Source of the DNA: Purshia tridentata
Lineage: Eukaryota > Streptophyta > Magnoliopsida > Rosales > Rosaceae
Assembly: GCA_003254885.1 (NCBI GenBank)
Contig: QANT01006997.1
Coordinates: 1-57,186 of the forward strand
DNA length: 57,186 nt
Direction of reading: 5' to 3'
The notes under the pieces were generated by a model. The model was not told where the DNA came from, searched no databases, and saw nothing but the letters and a program-made list of their open reading frames with translations. Positions 1-12,769 of the stretch are shown piece by piece. The position numbers were made by a program, and so were the translations under genes. How positions within the stretch are numbered: position 1 is the first letter of the stretch; the number at the start of each line of letters is the position of its first letter.

Positions 1-1774
1 AAGAAAGAGAAATGATAGTGTGTAATTCTAACACTTCGTGGTATAATAAGTAATGTTATTATGTGTGACTATATCATTACATATAAAATTATTAATTTAA
101 AAAATTTTAAATTCTAAAAATATATTTAAAATCGTACATTTATTATAATTTAAATAGATTAATAATATCATATTATTATGTCACGTGACATTAAGATAAC
201 GTATATTTACATTTCATATATATTTCTCTCTTTTCTCACATGTAATTGTCATCTCTATTATCATTATTTTCTTATTTTTTTGTTTTATTTGTTTGTTTTT
301 TTAAAATACCGAAATGCTATCGCATTGATTCCTTATTTGACGATCAGGATGCAAATTTAATGCGATAAAACAGGTAATAACACATCAATTGTGTGTTAAG
401 ACTTAAAAAGACATTTTTTTGGCGAGGAAAAAGAAAGAATATCTTGTAATTATTTGTGAAATTTGGCTCGAGAAGCATTGAGTATTTAAAAATTAAATCA
501 TAATAATAAGCCTGCCACGCTTTGATTTGGAATCTATTTTTGTGCCACATTCATTGGTCCGAACTCTGATAATAATATCACATTATCACGGACAACTAAT
601 AGAGTAAGGGAAATCCTCAAAACCCATACCGTAGGGCCACACCGGTTGGCCGGCGTCTGAATACATTGTATGGTATGTATCTCTGATTCTCTGTGTCAAA
701 ACAAACGATAATTAACAAATCCGAGTCAATAGCAATCGACCACGTGGCAGTGCAAAATTCCTCCAGTATTATACGGTGTACGAACACGCATCAAGTGTGG
801 TCACCTGGTTGGCTGAGCAGTGTCAGCGTATACGAGGAGGGTGTACAGAGTGTTCCGGTGGGCGGTGAAAGAAGGAAAGCACATGGAATTTGCTTTATTT
901 GGTCAGTCAGAGACAGACAGCTGGCATCTTCTGCTTGTTTTCTTATTATTCAGACGCCAGAGCCCGGTTTTTGAGGCGGCGTTGGGCCCTGTGCTAGAGT
1001 CTATTGGAATAGTATACTGTTCACGTGTATCAACCTTCATGCACACGGGGGTGTATCAGAAGGTCTCTCAACCGTGAACATCGAGACTCGTCTTCTCCAT
1101 ATTATCATATATGTTAGTAATTGCTACATGGTTTAAGAAAACAGAAAAGTGCTTCCAATACTTTTGTTGGGGACTTGGGGTCCATTTGATTTTGCTGTGA
1201 TTTCAAGCCCAAGCCCAACCTCTTCCTAAATTGGATATTAGTTAGTTCATTTATTTTGGGTCTTTATGGAGCTCTCTCCTAAACAGAACCCAAGGTTATT
1301 AGGACTTGGTTCAGTATTTTGATATCTTAACAATGATATGGGCCAAACCACACAAAAATGGTATGGACCTGATGTCGTCAAGGCATATTACAATAGACAG
1401 CCCATTATGGAAATATTTCGTAATAGTCAGTTCTTTGAACAGTAGGAGGTGACATGCATGGAACCCAATATTTACAACAATCCCTTAAGTTCTTGCTGCA
1501 TACAAAGCTAACTTGTTTGATTAATGGCACAAAAACAGCAGGGTCATTCATGTCAAATAGTAGTCCATGTATATATGGCATCTTTGAGCTGTTGTCTCGA
1601 TGCATGCCCTGGAAAATTCAGTATCATCATATATATAATGGTTGCACGCTTATATAAAGAGACACAAAAATGACGAAGACTCAACATTAATGTTAGTTTA
1701 TATGACTATGAACAGTTCGGTTAGTGTACCAACATTTCATGATTTTAGGTTTTATACGCACAGGACATCACTGA

Positions 1775-1854
1775 AGATCAACTAATTAATGACCATGACC
1801 AACTTTTCAGAGGTAGATCAACCAATTAACAACCATGACCAACTTTTCAGAGGT
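1775..1854. repeat. Two-copy 40-bp tandem repeat
   Basis: Two adjacent 40-bp units, 1775-1814 and 1815-1854, both running from AGATCAAC to TTTTCAGAGGT. They differ at only a few positions. A simple local duplication with no coding potential. Confidence 0.8.
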
Positions 1855-1908
1855 ATTACTTTACTTATTAGTCGATAATTTATACTGATCAAGACAGTTT
1901 GTCTTTTC

Positions 1909-1960
1909 AATTATAATTGTTTTGAATCTTGATTATCAAGATTCAAAATAGTTATAATTA
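1909..1960. repeat. Inverted repeat / hairpin
   Basis: Arms AATTATAATTGTTTTGAATC and GATTCAAAATAGTTATAATT are near-perfect reverse complements around a short TTGATTATCAA centre. It could be the core of a short foldback element or a cruciform-prone site; no promoter or gene is attached to it. Confidence 0.7.
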
Positions 1961-2452
1961 AAAAATTATTGTTGATTTCATTTTTTTCTTTTCTTTTTTT
2001 CTTGATGAATTTCCTAGTCGTTTCATCAGGGAAGAATTACAGTTCCCGCGTTTGACTGAAGAATTCATTGACCAAACATTTCACAATTGAAAGGATCACA
2101 AATATAATTGATCGATGATGTAGTTCGCAAGTGGTAAGCAATTTCATCCATTTACTTCTTTTTCTATTGTCAACAAAGACCACTGTTCACTCAGAACGAG
2201 TTCATGTCTTTGTCACACGTTTAATTTGTGCTTTCCAAATCACCTGGGAGTTTCTCTATGCAAATCTTTGACTTTGGGTGCCAGCACAGCAGGTTAAAGT
2301 TGCTCAATATCATTTTATGCCAGTGCTAAGACTTGGGCTTCAAGTTGTACAAACAAACGTCATAATCTACCCATTTGTTGGGATCTTTCCCTTTGAACCA
2401 GTGAAGTCAAATTGATACTTAAACTTAGCCTAGACCCCAAGTAATCTGAGAT

Positions 2453-2460
2453 TATATAAA
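2453..2460 (+). promoter_or_regulatory. TATA box upstream of the 2612 ORF
   Basis: TATATAAA lies about 150 nt before the ATG at 2612. It is followed by an A/C-rich leader of the kind common in plant 5' UTRs. This is the main reason to take the small downstream ORF seriously. Confidence 0.45.
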
Positions 2461-2611
2461 GGCAAAGATGGGTTTCACAATGCACAGCAAACAAATCAAC
2501 CACTCTTCCACACACAACACTTTCTGTTGTTTAATTTTCTGAGTGTTTCTGAAAAAAAAGGTTTGTCTTATTGTCTAGAAGCCAAGTCACACTAATTTGA
2601 TAAGCAATAAG

Positions 2612-2803
2612 ATGGGTTACAAGGGCAAGAGAGAAAGTAGTAGGGACTTATCAATATTGAGTCCCTTGATCACTTGGTGGTTCTCAATCTCATCATCTGG
2701 TAAAGGTGAAAATGCTGTCTCAACCAGTGCTACTGGGCCAGAGGCCACCATGATTGCCGCAGCAAAGCATTTCTCTTCAGCACATAAAATTAGGTTCAAT
2801 TAG
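2612..2803 (+). CDS. Small unknown protein, 63 aa
   Basis: ATG at 2612 opens a 63-codon ORF: basic N-terminus (MGYKGKRESS), a short hydrophobic patch (about residues 16-27, LSPLITWWFSIS), a Ser/Thr-rich middle, and a C-terminus ending MIAAAKHFSSAHKIRFN. A TATA box and leader sit at a sensible distance upstream. There is no clear cleavable signal peptide and no peptide-hormone motif that I can name. It could be a small plant-specific protein or a peptide precursor; I do not recognise the family. The ORF could also be chance, since it is short and has no introns to test it. Confidence 0.4.
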   Translation: MGYKGKRESSRDLSILSPLITWWFSISSSGKGENAVSTSATGPEATMIAAAKHFSSAHKIRFN

Positions 2804-3284
2804 TCAAGTTTAAGGGTTCTTTCTTTTCATTATGTGTACTGCCTCATATTATTGGCACTCTTAATTTAGCTTCTTACACGAAATGGAGTTTAGGAAGCTC
2901 GCCATGCAATAATTGCTGTTCTGTAATTTATATATAATTTGTATTTATGGTTTATGGTTTATTGTTTGATTTTTTGTCATAATATCTATTTAAATTTGTA
3001 AGGATTTGAATAAGTTGAATTAATATAATTGATGTATATCTTTACGTAAGCTAGATTAATCTGTCTTCATCTTATATATGTGGCTTAATTAGAAGAATTA
3101 GGGAAAGGGTGATTAAGGGAAAAAAAACAACCCCACATGGTGGAGAGTGCAATATTCTATTAAATATTACTGCAGAAATCACAATGTCGATGGAAGAAAT
3201 CGATTTTGGGTCATTTTGTATATGGAACTAACCAAATGAAAAGAGAACAAGTCCTACAATCTTACAAGATGTTGTTGGATTCTT

Positions 3285-4019
3285 CTATTCCTCCCCCTTC
3301 TCCTTGCTCTTCCAATAGGACAATACATCGTAGAACTGTCCAAATCATCGATTATATACTAATTAGTAATTAAAATGGAAATATACCGCAACAGTTATAA
3401 TAATTTGGCAAATAAAATGGAAAATTAATGGCATGCATGAAATTAATATATACATACGCACCGATTGAGGTTCTTTCCTTCTGACAAAGTTTGGTATAAC
3501 TAGAAATTGGCATGAGGCAGGTGCTTCCTGGTGCCTGGTGCAAATTTTAGCCATTGCAGCCTCCTTTCCTAATTTGCTTTTCTCTTCATCTTCAATATCC
3601 GATTCGTCGAAACTCGGGATCTCCGAAGAATCCAACTCTACGCTCACCTGCTTATCCTCCAGACTCTTTGCTAATAACTCATGATTAACATCATCATCAC
3701 ATGACTTATAAGACGACGTCGTTGCACGAAAGTTGAATAGAATTCTAACTGAGGAGGGGCATAAGAAATGAAAGATCTTACAAAGAAAGACTGCCCATAA
3801 ATAAGCAGTGAAAAATGGTAGAATGAGAAGAAGACAAAATGGGAAGCAAATGAAGAAGAATGGGAGTAGTAGACATATCACACATGTCCTTGCCCACAAC
3901 TTTACTAGTTTAATTAACAAAAGTATTGGGGAATAATGATGATTATTTTGCAAAAACACCAAAGGCATTGATGAATATTTCAGGCTTTGTGGGAGTTCTG
4001 ATTTTGAAGTTTCAAACAT
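3285..4019 (-). CDS. Unknown two-exon membrane protein, 202 aa
   Basis: Exon 1 4019-3462 and exon 2 3335-3285, joined in phase 0 by a GT-AG intron (donor TCG|GTGCGT, acceptor GGACAG|TTC). The second exon encodes FYDVLSYWKSKEKGEE then stop; an unspliced reading would instead run on into low-quality sequence. Residues about 44-95 are very hydrophobic and Cys/Phe-rich, giving one or two membrane spans. An acidic Ser/Asp/Glu-rich tail follows (residues 105-155), probably facing the cytosol. No family recognised. The ATG at 4019 is the first in frame. A further small intron in the C-terminal half (near KICTRHQ) cannot be excluded. Confidence 0.5.
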
Positions 4020-4022
4020 CAA

Positions 4023-5400
4023 TGATTGAGATTTGCTAATAATTAATTAAGCTAGCTGTTATGGGTTTATATATGACCAAAGAAACTAGCTAATTATTAA
4101 GAATTCATACTGATCTATTGATTGCAGAACATCGTATATTAGATTTATCTAAAATATATTTAGCTCGCGTGGCACACCTTATTATGGATGTGTGCCACGT
4201 GGCTGGATGGCGAACTCACTGTTCTCCAGGTGACATTTAGCATGCTGCATCCATATTTTGAGTTGGGAGTTATATTGAAGAAATTTGTAAGATGGCATGC
4301 AAGAAGGTGTAATAGGCATATTTGTAGGCACATTTCAAGGGCGTCCTTTCGTTCCTATTTATCACTCTTGGCACTCCATGAATGACGGATCCACCTGAAT
4401 AATGTGGAGAGAGAGAGAGAGAGAGAGAGTTGCTTCCAAATGTTTTTTGGAGTTTTGAGTGACACACGACAAGGGCTAGCTTGGTTATATAATGCACGAA
4501 ACATAACTCTATCGAAAGAGACAAGACCAAATTAAGCAGGAGACCAACTATATTTACCTGAAATTAACCAACTATATTTATCTATCATCTGATTTAGTTA
4601 TGCTGGTTTTTTAAAGGTAGAGATCTATTAACCCAATTTGTCAAAATCATCAACGATCAAAATTGATTGAAAATATCAAACCAACATTATTTATTGAGAA
4701 TTTTTTATATGACTATAATACAATGCGATAGTGGATGTCATTCTATATATCCAAAATAATATATGTATAATTATTAATATCTAAAATTAAAAATACTTTT
4801 AATTTTATACTAGTGTTATAATTTGAATGAATTGTTACACTTGCACAGTATTACGATTATACACAAATTGTTTTCTATATTTATCTAAAATATAAACGAT
4901 TTTGATTATGTAAATTCATTGAAAAATTAGAATAATAAAGGATAATATAGATTAAAGAAGTGAATATAGCATTACCCTTCATAAAAAAGATCAAATTTGA
5001 TTGTATTGGATTGAATGGTGTATCTTGAATTAATGAATACTTTTAATATATATTTCGGAAAATAATAACCCATAAATTGTTAGATTGTATACGAAGGGTT
5101 GAGAATTTGAGATATACTTATATTTTTTATTTTTAGGTATTTACCTTTGTTTCATAAAAAAAAAAAGTAATTTACGTTGGCCGTTGAATACATCGGGACC
5201 GTTCAGTCCAAATAGAAAACATACATCTGGCCCGCACGTGACACTGTGAAGCACTCAAGCCTCACCAAAGTAAAAGAAAAGAAAAAGAAAATGTCAATTA
5301 GGTGACCTCACGGGAAGCACATGAGGTCACCCACATGCTAATCATGCTCCACTAATTCTCGCAAACGAGTCAGGGTGAGTCACAGCGTCACAAGGCATTG
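4023..5400. other. Intergenic region
   Basis: No gene recognised. It holds a GA microsatellite at 4407-4429 and AT-rich DNA. Towards 5230-5400 it becomes the promoter and leader of the bHLH gene, with a CACGTG G-box near 5236 and a short CAG repeat near 5427-5442. Confidence 0.5.
4407..4429. repeat. (GA)n microsatellite
   Basis: An uninterrupted GA run of about 11-12 units. Confidence 0.9.
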
Positions 5401-5692
5401 ACAGAGAGCCCAAGGAGTGGTATCAGCAGCAGCAGCAGCAGCCTAACTAACTCCGGCGGTGCCGTCGTGGTCGGGCTTAGCCGATAAAAAAAATCCAAAC
5501 CTGAACCTAAATTCTCACCACACCCTTCAATTTCTTACTCAACCATCCCAGAAAGTTCACCCAAAAATCTCCAATTGCTCCGTCGACTCAGTCGGGTGCA
5601 ACGTATCTGAAATCTTCCCATCTGGGTATTTTTTAGATTCGTACAAGAAATCTTAAAACTTAAATTTTGACCCATCTGAATTCACAAAGGAG

Positions 5693-8396
5693 ATGAGAGC
5701 CGCAGCCAAAGGTAATCAGGAGGAGGACGAGTACGATGAGGACGAGTTTGCGTCCAAAAAGGAGGGTCCTTCTTCCAATTCCAGCAACCCCAACAGCAAA
5801 GGTAACGTTTTTACACATGGGTATTTCGTATTTGTAGATCCATTTTCTCGTGGGATGATGTGTTTTTAGGCTTTAGCAATTTGGGTACGAAATATTTCAT
5901 GTGTTTTGATAAAGGTGATGGCTTTACTGCCGTTTAGGTTTATTTTCTCTTTTGCTTTTGTGGGTGTATTAAGCGGACTATGCATTTCCCTTTCTTTAAT
6001 TTTGAATTCTGGATTTGACTATGGAAACCAGATGCTAAGAACAACGACAAGGCTAGTGCTATACGATCGAAACATTCAGTAACGGAGCAGCGGAGGAGGA
6101 GCAAGATCAATGACAGGTATGCCCTACTTGCAACAATTATTTTTCATCAAATTCTCATTTGTCTGATAGGCTGAGGCTGCTAATTTAGTTATCTTTTCGT
6201 TCCTTGTGAATATAACAAGTCAATTGCTTGAGTACTTCAAGTTCTAAACAAAGTTTGAAGCTTGCATGGGCTTCTTTTATTTGAGGTGAAAATTCATCCA
6301 TTATCTTGGAGTTTTGATATGCCACATGGTGGTTAAAATTGGTAACCCCATGGTATTAGAAGTTGTTTGAACAACGATTGTGTAATTGATATTCTGATTT
6401 ACAATTGAGTTGTCAAACGAGCTTGAGGAAGCTTAATCTTTTCTTTCAGATTCCAGATATTGAGAGATCTAATACCCCATAGTGATCAAAAAAGAGATAC
6501 GGCATCTTTTTTGCTAGAGGTATGTTATTCGTGTCTGGTAGACTAGTTGATAAGCATGGTCCTTAAGGCTTAAGCTTAGTTGATTGATTATCAGTCTTCT
6601 TTTTTTGCAGGTGATCGAGTATGTCCAATATTTACAGGAAAAGGTCCACAAGTATGAGGGTTCATACCAGGGGTGGAGTCCTGAGCCCACAAAGTTAATG
6701 CCATGGGTAATGCTCTGAATCATGGCCACTTACATTGTCTGTATCTAAGGTTGATCTGAATGCCCAAAGGCACTGTCTATGTGATTCCTTTTGAAGTAGG
6801 ATTGATATATGCAATGACACAAGCTTAAATTTAAGCTATGGTGTGCTACGGAGCATCTGATTACTTGATTTCTTGCATATAGGACACCATAATGCTATTC
6901 AAGTGTATGTAATAATCAATGCCCTGACTTGGGCTAAACAGTTCTGATAACCTTTTTTTGGAGTTTTTGTCACTGATTCTTGCATAATGTGTTGATTTAT
7001 TAGGTAATAATGTGATAGGCTGAATTTTTGTTAATGCGAAATTGTATGTTTTCTGGTGGATAAAAGACAATGAGGATAGCTGCTGAATATGGTACTTATT
7101 TTCCTGTCAATTATACTTCTTGATTTAACATGCTTACACCCTGCATGAAACAGAGAAATAGTCACTGGCGTGTTCAGAGTTTTGTTGGTCATCCTCAGGC
7201 CATAAAGAATGACACTGGTGCGGTGTCACCATTTCCTGGAAAACTCGATGAAAATAACAGCTCTATCAGCCCGAACATGCTTTCAAACAGCACACAGAAT
7301 CCAGTAGAATCTGACCCCAGCGGGGATGTTGCCCCCAAAATAATGGATCGGCAACCTGAGATAGTGAACAAGGGAATTCCTCTGCCTCTGCCTCTGCCTC
7401 TGTCAGCAAGCTTGCCTACCTCTGTCGGACGCGATGGTATGCCTGCTCATCCTCTTCAAGGACAAATTTCTGATGCCCAGTCAACTCAATGCCCCACCAC
7501 TAGTGCTAGTGACGCACTGAATCAACAGGAGGAGCTGACAATTGAAGGCGGAACAATAAGCATCTCAAGTGCTTACTCACAAGGGTGGGGTACTCATACT
7601 ATATTTATACAACTTCTGGTTTGATAAAAATTAAAATAAAAAAAACACTGAGTCACTTAATTTTGGAAGTATTTGCCACACTAGTTTTAGCTTGACTCCT
7701 GTCAATTAGTGTGAGTCAATTTAGGTTGGCCCTTTTACTGTTTAGACTCCAGACCTTTATTAGTGGTCATATTTTCTCATGGTTGGAACCTAAATTATAA
7801 GATGATAACATGCATGAAATTGATGATGAACAGGTTATTGAACTCTCTGAGTCATGCACTGCAGAGTGCAGGTGTAGATCTGTCACAGGCTAGTATCTCA
7901 GTGCAGATTGATCTTGGGAATCGTGCAAACCGAGGGCTGTCCTCTGGAACACCTGCTTCTAAGGTATATATAGTTATTAGAATTTTGATTTAGGGGTGGA
8001 GTTGGTAGTTAAGCAGGGTTTCCTGATTACTATACCAGTTAAGCATTTGGATTCTTTATCTCCTGGTGACAAAAAGAAATGGAAAGTAACATTTTTACTC
8101 TGATGAACTGGAATCGTATAAATGGTTTCATTTCTTTTGTTTTTCTTTCCACTGCCCCTGACCACCTTACGAAAAGCATGTGGTTCTGTTTAGTTTTCTT
8201 ATTCAAGACAGTGCTTAGGATTTTCTCTCTCTCTCTCACTCACACACACACACACAGAGGAAAAATGAGCTCATATATTTCCATTGCTTTCCAGGATCAT
8301 GAGAATCCCCATTTGAGCAATCAAACAATGGCACATTTTAGGGATGCTGGCAGTGGAGAGGACTCGGATCAAGCTCATAAACGCCTGAAGACATGA
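5693..8396 (+). CDS. BIM2: BIM2-type bHLH transcription factor
   Basis: Seven coding exons: 5693-5801, 6032-6116, 6450-6519, 6611-6706, 7154-7584, 7834-7963 and 8295-8396. All introns are GT-AG and the product is 340 aa. Residues 1-36 are acidic. The bHLH domain spans about 48-103: the basic part [15 protein letters not shown] has the His, Glu and Arg that read an E-box, followed by [10 protein letters not shown] and the second helix ending [13 protein letters not shown]-terminal blocks typical of BIM proteins follow: [26 protein letters not shown] and terminal HKRLKT. The family (BES1-interacting Myc-like) acts in the nucleus with BES1/BZR1 in brassinosteroid-responsive transcription. BIM2 rather than BIM1 is favoured by the short N-terminus and by its proximity to the POP and BSD genes, which are neighbours of BIM2 in Arabidopsis. 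A Pro-Leu run at about 236-243 comes from a CTCTGC microsatellite. Confidence 0.93.
7379..7402 (+). repeat. In-frame CTCTGC hexanucleotide microsatellite
   Basis: About four copies of a six-base unit inside BIM2 exon 5, encoding alternating Pro-Leu. Copy number may vary between alleles without breaking the frame. Confidence 0.8.
8224..8257. repeat. Compound (TC)n(AC)n microsatellite in BIM2 intron 6
   Basis: A CT run passes into a CA run about 40 bp before the last BIM2 exon. It adds a pyrimidine-rich tract upstream of the acceptor at 8294. Confidence 0.85.
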
Positions 8397-9239
8397 AACT
8401 TGTGTGGCATCTCCTCAGTGTCCATTTCACCCATATTTTACTCATTGATTGTGTTTGGGGATGCCTTAGTGGTTAGTGTACATGCCGTGTTTGTTTTTTA
8501 CAATATTTCATTGAACTCATCATGTGAGAACCATTTCCGTAATTTTATAGATTTCTTTGAGGAACTTGTGCTGGGGGATGTCATCACCTGTATTTTGATT
8601 GTATCATACATAATTATTTATAATGTATCAATGGAGCCCGCGCAGGGCTGATTTCTTGGTAATTAAGTTGGTATTTCGTGTCTGATGCATTAGGGCACAG
8701 CAAATATTCAAGTTACGGCAGGCTTGTAATAAACACATGTGGCTCAACCAAAAAGAAAAAGAACCCCTTTGAGATGGAAAAAAAAGGGTTGATGAACCTT
8801 TTATTTTTTTGTAATTAATACTCAGCTCGGCATATTTGCATCCTAATTATGGAGACTCCTTGCATATATATGGTATCGGAAATTCAGAAATAAATACAAT
8901 TCATTCAGGATGGAGCTTAATGGGAACTTCCCGCAAGACCGTGGATGGTTCGTTCTATAATACTTTATGGTTCATAGTGCAGGCTGCACTTGCCTTTAGT
9001 CTTTCTGTGATTAACATTACAGTTTTAAATATTTCAATAGCAAAATTGCTTTCATAACAACCATCCATCCCACAAGGCCTTGTTACTGTTGTTGGCCCTC
9101 AGTTTTATTTTAAGGGTTTTTAATGGACATGAGTCGGTGCGTTGATGTAGTCATCCCTAGTTCTCGAAATTGCTCGCTGTCAATTAGCTATAGGTACATG
9201 GAAGTTAACATCCAGATTCAAATTCAGAGCTCCTAAGCG

Positions 9240-9745
9240 AAATCAATGAATCATATGCCCTGAAATACTCCCAAGGTTACCGGGGGCAAGTCCCCAATGC
9301 GCTTCAAGTGCGTATGCAAGTCCTGGTCATCTCTCATCCGCCACCCTTCATTTGCAAACGCCCACTGGAACTTCCAGTGTCACCGCAACAGTCACACTCA
9401 CTTCCTCCTCTGGACCCCGAACTCAAAATCACAGCAGACAGACCTGTTCTGCGAGCCTGTGATGCCTCTACCACTCCAAGCAGCATACAGCGACAAGATG
9501 ATGTTATGGATTTTGAAGGACTACTGTAATCATGTGTGGGTTTTGCCCAAGACATTACTTAAATTCCTTTTTATAGCAAGCTTATATGGTTCTTCGGGTA
9601 TGCTCCAGACAGGTGAGCTCCTGCTCAGGATTTGAATGTTGGGTTGGGACCCACCCCCTGTTTGGGTTCACCTCTACAATACAGAAAGTACAAGTTTGAA
9701 GAGAAATGGATATGTCCCAATGATGTCCATGTGATGTTGCTTACT
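9240..9745 (+). pseudogene. F-box protein pseudogene fragment
   Basis: A stretch at 9262-9295 encodes EILPRLPGASP. After a one-base frameshift, 9297 onward encodes MRFKCVCKSWSSLIRHPSFA. Together these are the core of a plant F-box (LP..SL.RF.CVCKSW..LI..P.F). The frame then continues to about 9500. A degenerate F-box-associated-domain-like stretch with stops and shifts (YGFFGYAPD, about 9585-9625, then VHLYNTEST near 9670) follows. No intact ATG-to-stop reading frame covers the domain and it is far shorter than the usual 350-400 aa. An intact F-box gene would have been the substrate adaptor of an SCF ubiquitin ligase; this copy is dead. Confidence 0.7.
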
Positions 9746-10216
9746 AGTTATGATGAAAGCATAGTCCCCTTAAGATAGATCATGAGAATCAGATGCTTAT
9801 TTTTGTGTACTACTATGATCATTGATTAGTCTTTGTTTAATTGAATTTTTTAACTTCTGGATAATAATACTACTCTTTACAGACTAATCCCAATTACGTT
9901 TGCCATCCTCAGTAAACAATCGTTACTTTAAGTCTCGAGCTATAGTCAAAAAAATATTCAGGAACCTTTGTTGTTTCAGTGAATCACCTTACACTAGTTT
10001 TAACTTTTAAATATTTCAACAGCAAAAGTGCTTTAGTAAAAGAAAAGGCAAAAAAGCATCACAGCCTCAAATCTTCTTCTAATCCTAACCAAAAAGAAAA
10101 AACAAAAATGATTTTACATTGGTCATGCTGAAAGAATGGTATCATCTGATGGACCAGGAAGTGGAACCTAATGGTCTGCTATACCATTCCATGAACTGTA
10201 ATAATAACATCATCTA

Positions 10217-12589
10217 TCACAAACCTTTTGGCTTTTTAGCAATTTGTGGCAAACATTCTTGTGGATTACTATAGAAATATTCTTCTTCCTTGGGTTTACC
10301 ATGAATCTCCAATCTTTGAGTTGGGGTGCCCATTCGATCTGCATGGCCTGTTTTCACTGCCTGCGAAAATTCATCCCAGCTCAGACTTCCATTCTTGTAC
10401 TGGTTTATCAAATTCACTAGAAGCATTCTGTCAAGACGAATTGTTGTCCTGAATCCCAAGTATCTGCACATGATCGTTTGAAATCTTGAATCAATTTGTG
10501 CCCAACACATTGGAAGCTATTAATAATTAATGATCACATTTTTGCTAACATTACATGTATTATGTACCTTCTATGGCCCTCAACAACTCTGGCCATGTTT
10601 CCTCCATAAGTAGGAACAAAGATATCACTTTCCAGTGACACAATGTAATCCAACGCAGCCATTTGGTTCGAATGGTTTCGGAAGGACATGAGCTCTGAGG
10701 CTTCCAGCAATGTCTCCTTTTTAAACTGTTTGATGTAAATTTCACAAAATAATAAGCACCAAATCTGTATAAACAACTAAACACATTTCAGTTTCTTAAT
10801 TAAGGTTGAAATCAATCAACTAACCATATGTGGAAAGCCTAATCTGAGAGATGCCATTCTCCTTTCTCCCCCATATATATCACCTGCAGCTATATAAATT
10901 TGGATGGTAGGATCAATATCCAAAGCCCTCAATGCAAGAGCAGTTTCCTCTGGAGTTAAGGGGCATAACCCAGCTTTTCTTTTCTTCTCAGAATCTATCA
11001 CTTTCTCTCTCCACCATGGGTAAGCAAATCTGTTTGATATAAAAACATCTCCACTAATTGAGTTTTATTCATGGTAGAGTAGAACTTGCTTTGTTGAAAA
11101 GTTGAAAGATTAGCTTTACCTCATATTTGTCAATTCTTCAATTTCTTTGTCATTGCAACCTTCAGTACAACCAGAAAATGCTAACATGTCCATTTCATAT
11201 CTCAGATGAAGAACCAAGAATGGACCCCTTTCCCTCAGAATTCTAACAATCTTCTTGCCCAGTTCCTCAATTGGGGAAGTGAATCTCAGAGCCTTGTAAT
11301 TAACTTTGCAGCGCAGTTTTTGAACTTCTATGGGAAGCCCATTATTAGCAAGCCTGGCATCAGTTTTAGTGAAATGAAGCACTTCATACTTCTGTATGCG
11401 AGGAAGAATCTGCATGTGTAGTATGCTTCAAGATTAATTAGTCAAAATTACATTAATTTTTTAGTTACACAAAATACTGACCATGATTGAATATTAATTA
11501 ATCTTGAATAACAAGAATTGGGAATTTAGTTAACCAGTTACCAGGTTGTAGTAATATGACATGTTAGCCCAACTAACAGGTGGCATGGAATAGAGAGAAG
11601 CTATCTCTACTCTTCTGTGCTGTTTATGAGGCAGAGCTTTCAATATCTTGACCTCATCTCTCAAAGTTTCTATGAAGTAATCCATATCAAATATGTCTTC
11701 GAATTGACTGCAGACCATTCATGAATTTTAATAAAGTTCTTGGGGTAAGAGGAACAGAGATATATGCATGGGGGAGAGTTTTAATTAGATTGACAGCACT
11801 GACCTGCGATCATTCCAGAAAGAGGTGTTGTCCAACTCAGGAACTATAAGCGTGACATTCAAAAACCTTGCAATAGCTACCATGTCACATATCTGGAGTG
11901 TAGATTATATATATGGTTAGTATGGAACCATATTTATGGAAAGTGGATTTTCATGTATGCAAACTAAGATTGAAATTTCATGTGAGTGCTATGCATAAAA
12001 TCAGTAAATTACTTACACCAGCTCGCATTTGATTCAACCCTCCATTGCATGAGACCATTAGGAATCCGTTGTTCTCATAATCCCCTACAAAATTAACATA
12101 TATGCACAATATATCAATAATTTTTTAGTATAAAATGTACGAACAAAATTTGAAGAATGGAAGCCATTAATCGCAATGTTGGTGGTTTAACCAACATTCC
12201 TCCTATGATTGTGCATGAGATAGATTGCACTCACTTTGAGTAGGTTGTGGAGCCACTGGAGGAGCAGCCATTATATGGTGATGGGAAGAGCGGAACATCA
12301 AAACCCGGGCCTTCATGGCGTCACTGAGTGTGGTCAGCTGCAGCGAGCAGGCGCAGAGCAGCAACATGGTGGTGGCTGCTACTGCCAACAACTCGAGTCT
12401 GCATAACCGCGGCTGAGAAGTGAATATCAATCTAGCTAACCTATCCAATTTGAAATTGAACGCTCCTAGTAATTTCCCCACTTTGCTTCCTCCAACATAG
12501 TACTTCACATAGTTCTCCATCTTGTAATTTTGCTTAACCTTGGCCTCTCCCAATTTAGACTCTTCAGACCCAACTTTGCTTTTATCCAT
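10217..12589 (-). CDS. GT106 rhamnogalacturonan-I rhamnosyltransferase-like protein (copy A)
   Basis: Eight exons, in gene order: 12589-12235, 12084-12017, 11892-11804, 11707-11542, 11409-11120, 11029-10825, 10725-10568 and 10463-10217. All introns are GT-AG, phases agree, and the product is 525 aa. It is a type II Golgi membrane protein: cytosolic tail, membrane anchor at about 66-86, then the lumenal catalytic domain of the plant O-fucosyltransferase-like/GT106 group. Family motifs include [77 protein letters not shown] and the C-terminal [16 protein letters not shown]. Members RRT1-4 of Arabidopsis transfer rhamnose from UDP-rhamnose to the pectin rhamnogalacturonan-I backbone; the exact substrate here is inferred. 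Tandem paralogue of the gene at 14709-16884. Confidence 0.9.
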
Positions 12590-12769
12590 ATCTTCACAGC
12601 CACACTTGGTCTTTGTTAATGCATGTACACATATATAAACATATATGGAGCAATTAATTTGAAGTACTATATATGTGTATATGAAATAAATTACAGGAAC
12701 TGCTGTTGCATTGTTGTAAGTAGCAGAATTTTGAGCTTGGTTTTGGAGAAATTTAAGATTGTTTTCCAA

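Larger units (their letters stand above)
1..2440. other. Intergenic region, no gene seen
   Basis: AT-rich DNA with only short ORFs lacking family resemblance. The stretch 600-1080 is less AT-rich and contains a CACGTG G-box core near 742, so it may be promoter-like, but no gene body could be assigned on either strand. A 40-bp tandem repeat and a strong hairpin (listed separately) are the only clear structures. Confidence 0.5.

Noticed and set aside
2597..2611. Upstream TTG start for the small ORF
   Set aside because: Plant genes rarely start at TTG; the ATG at 2612 follows a normal leader.
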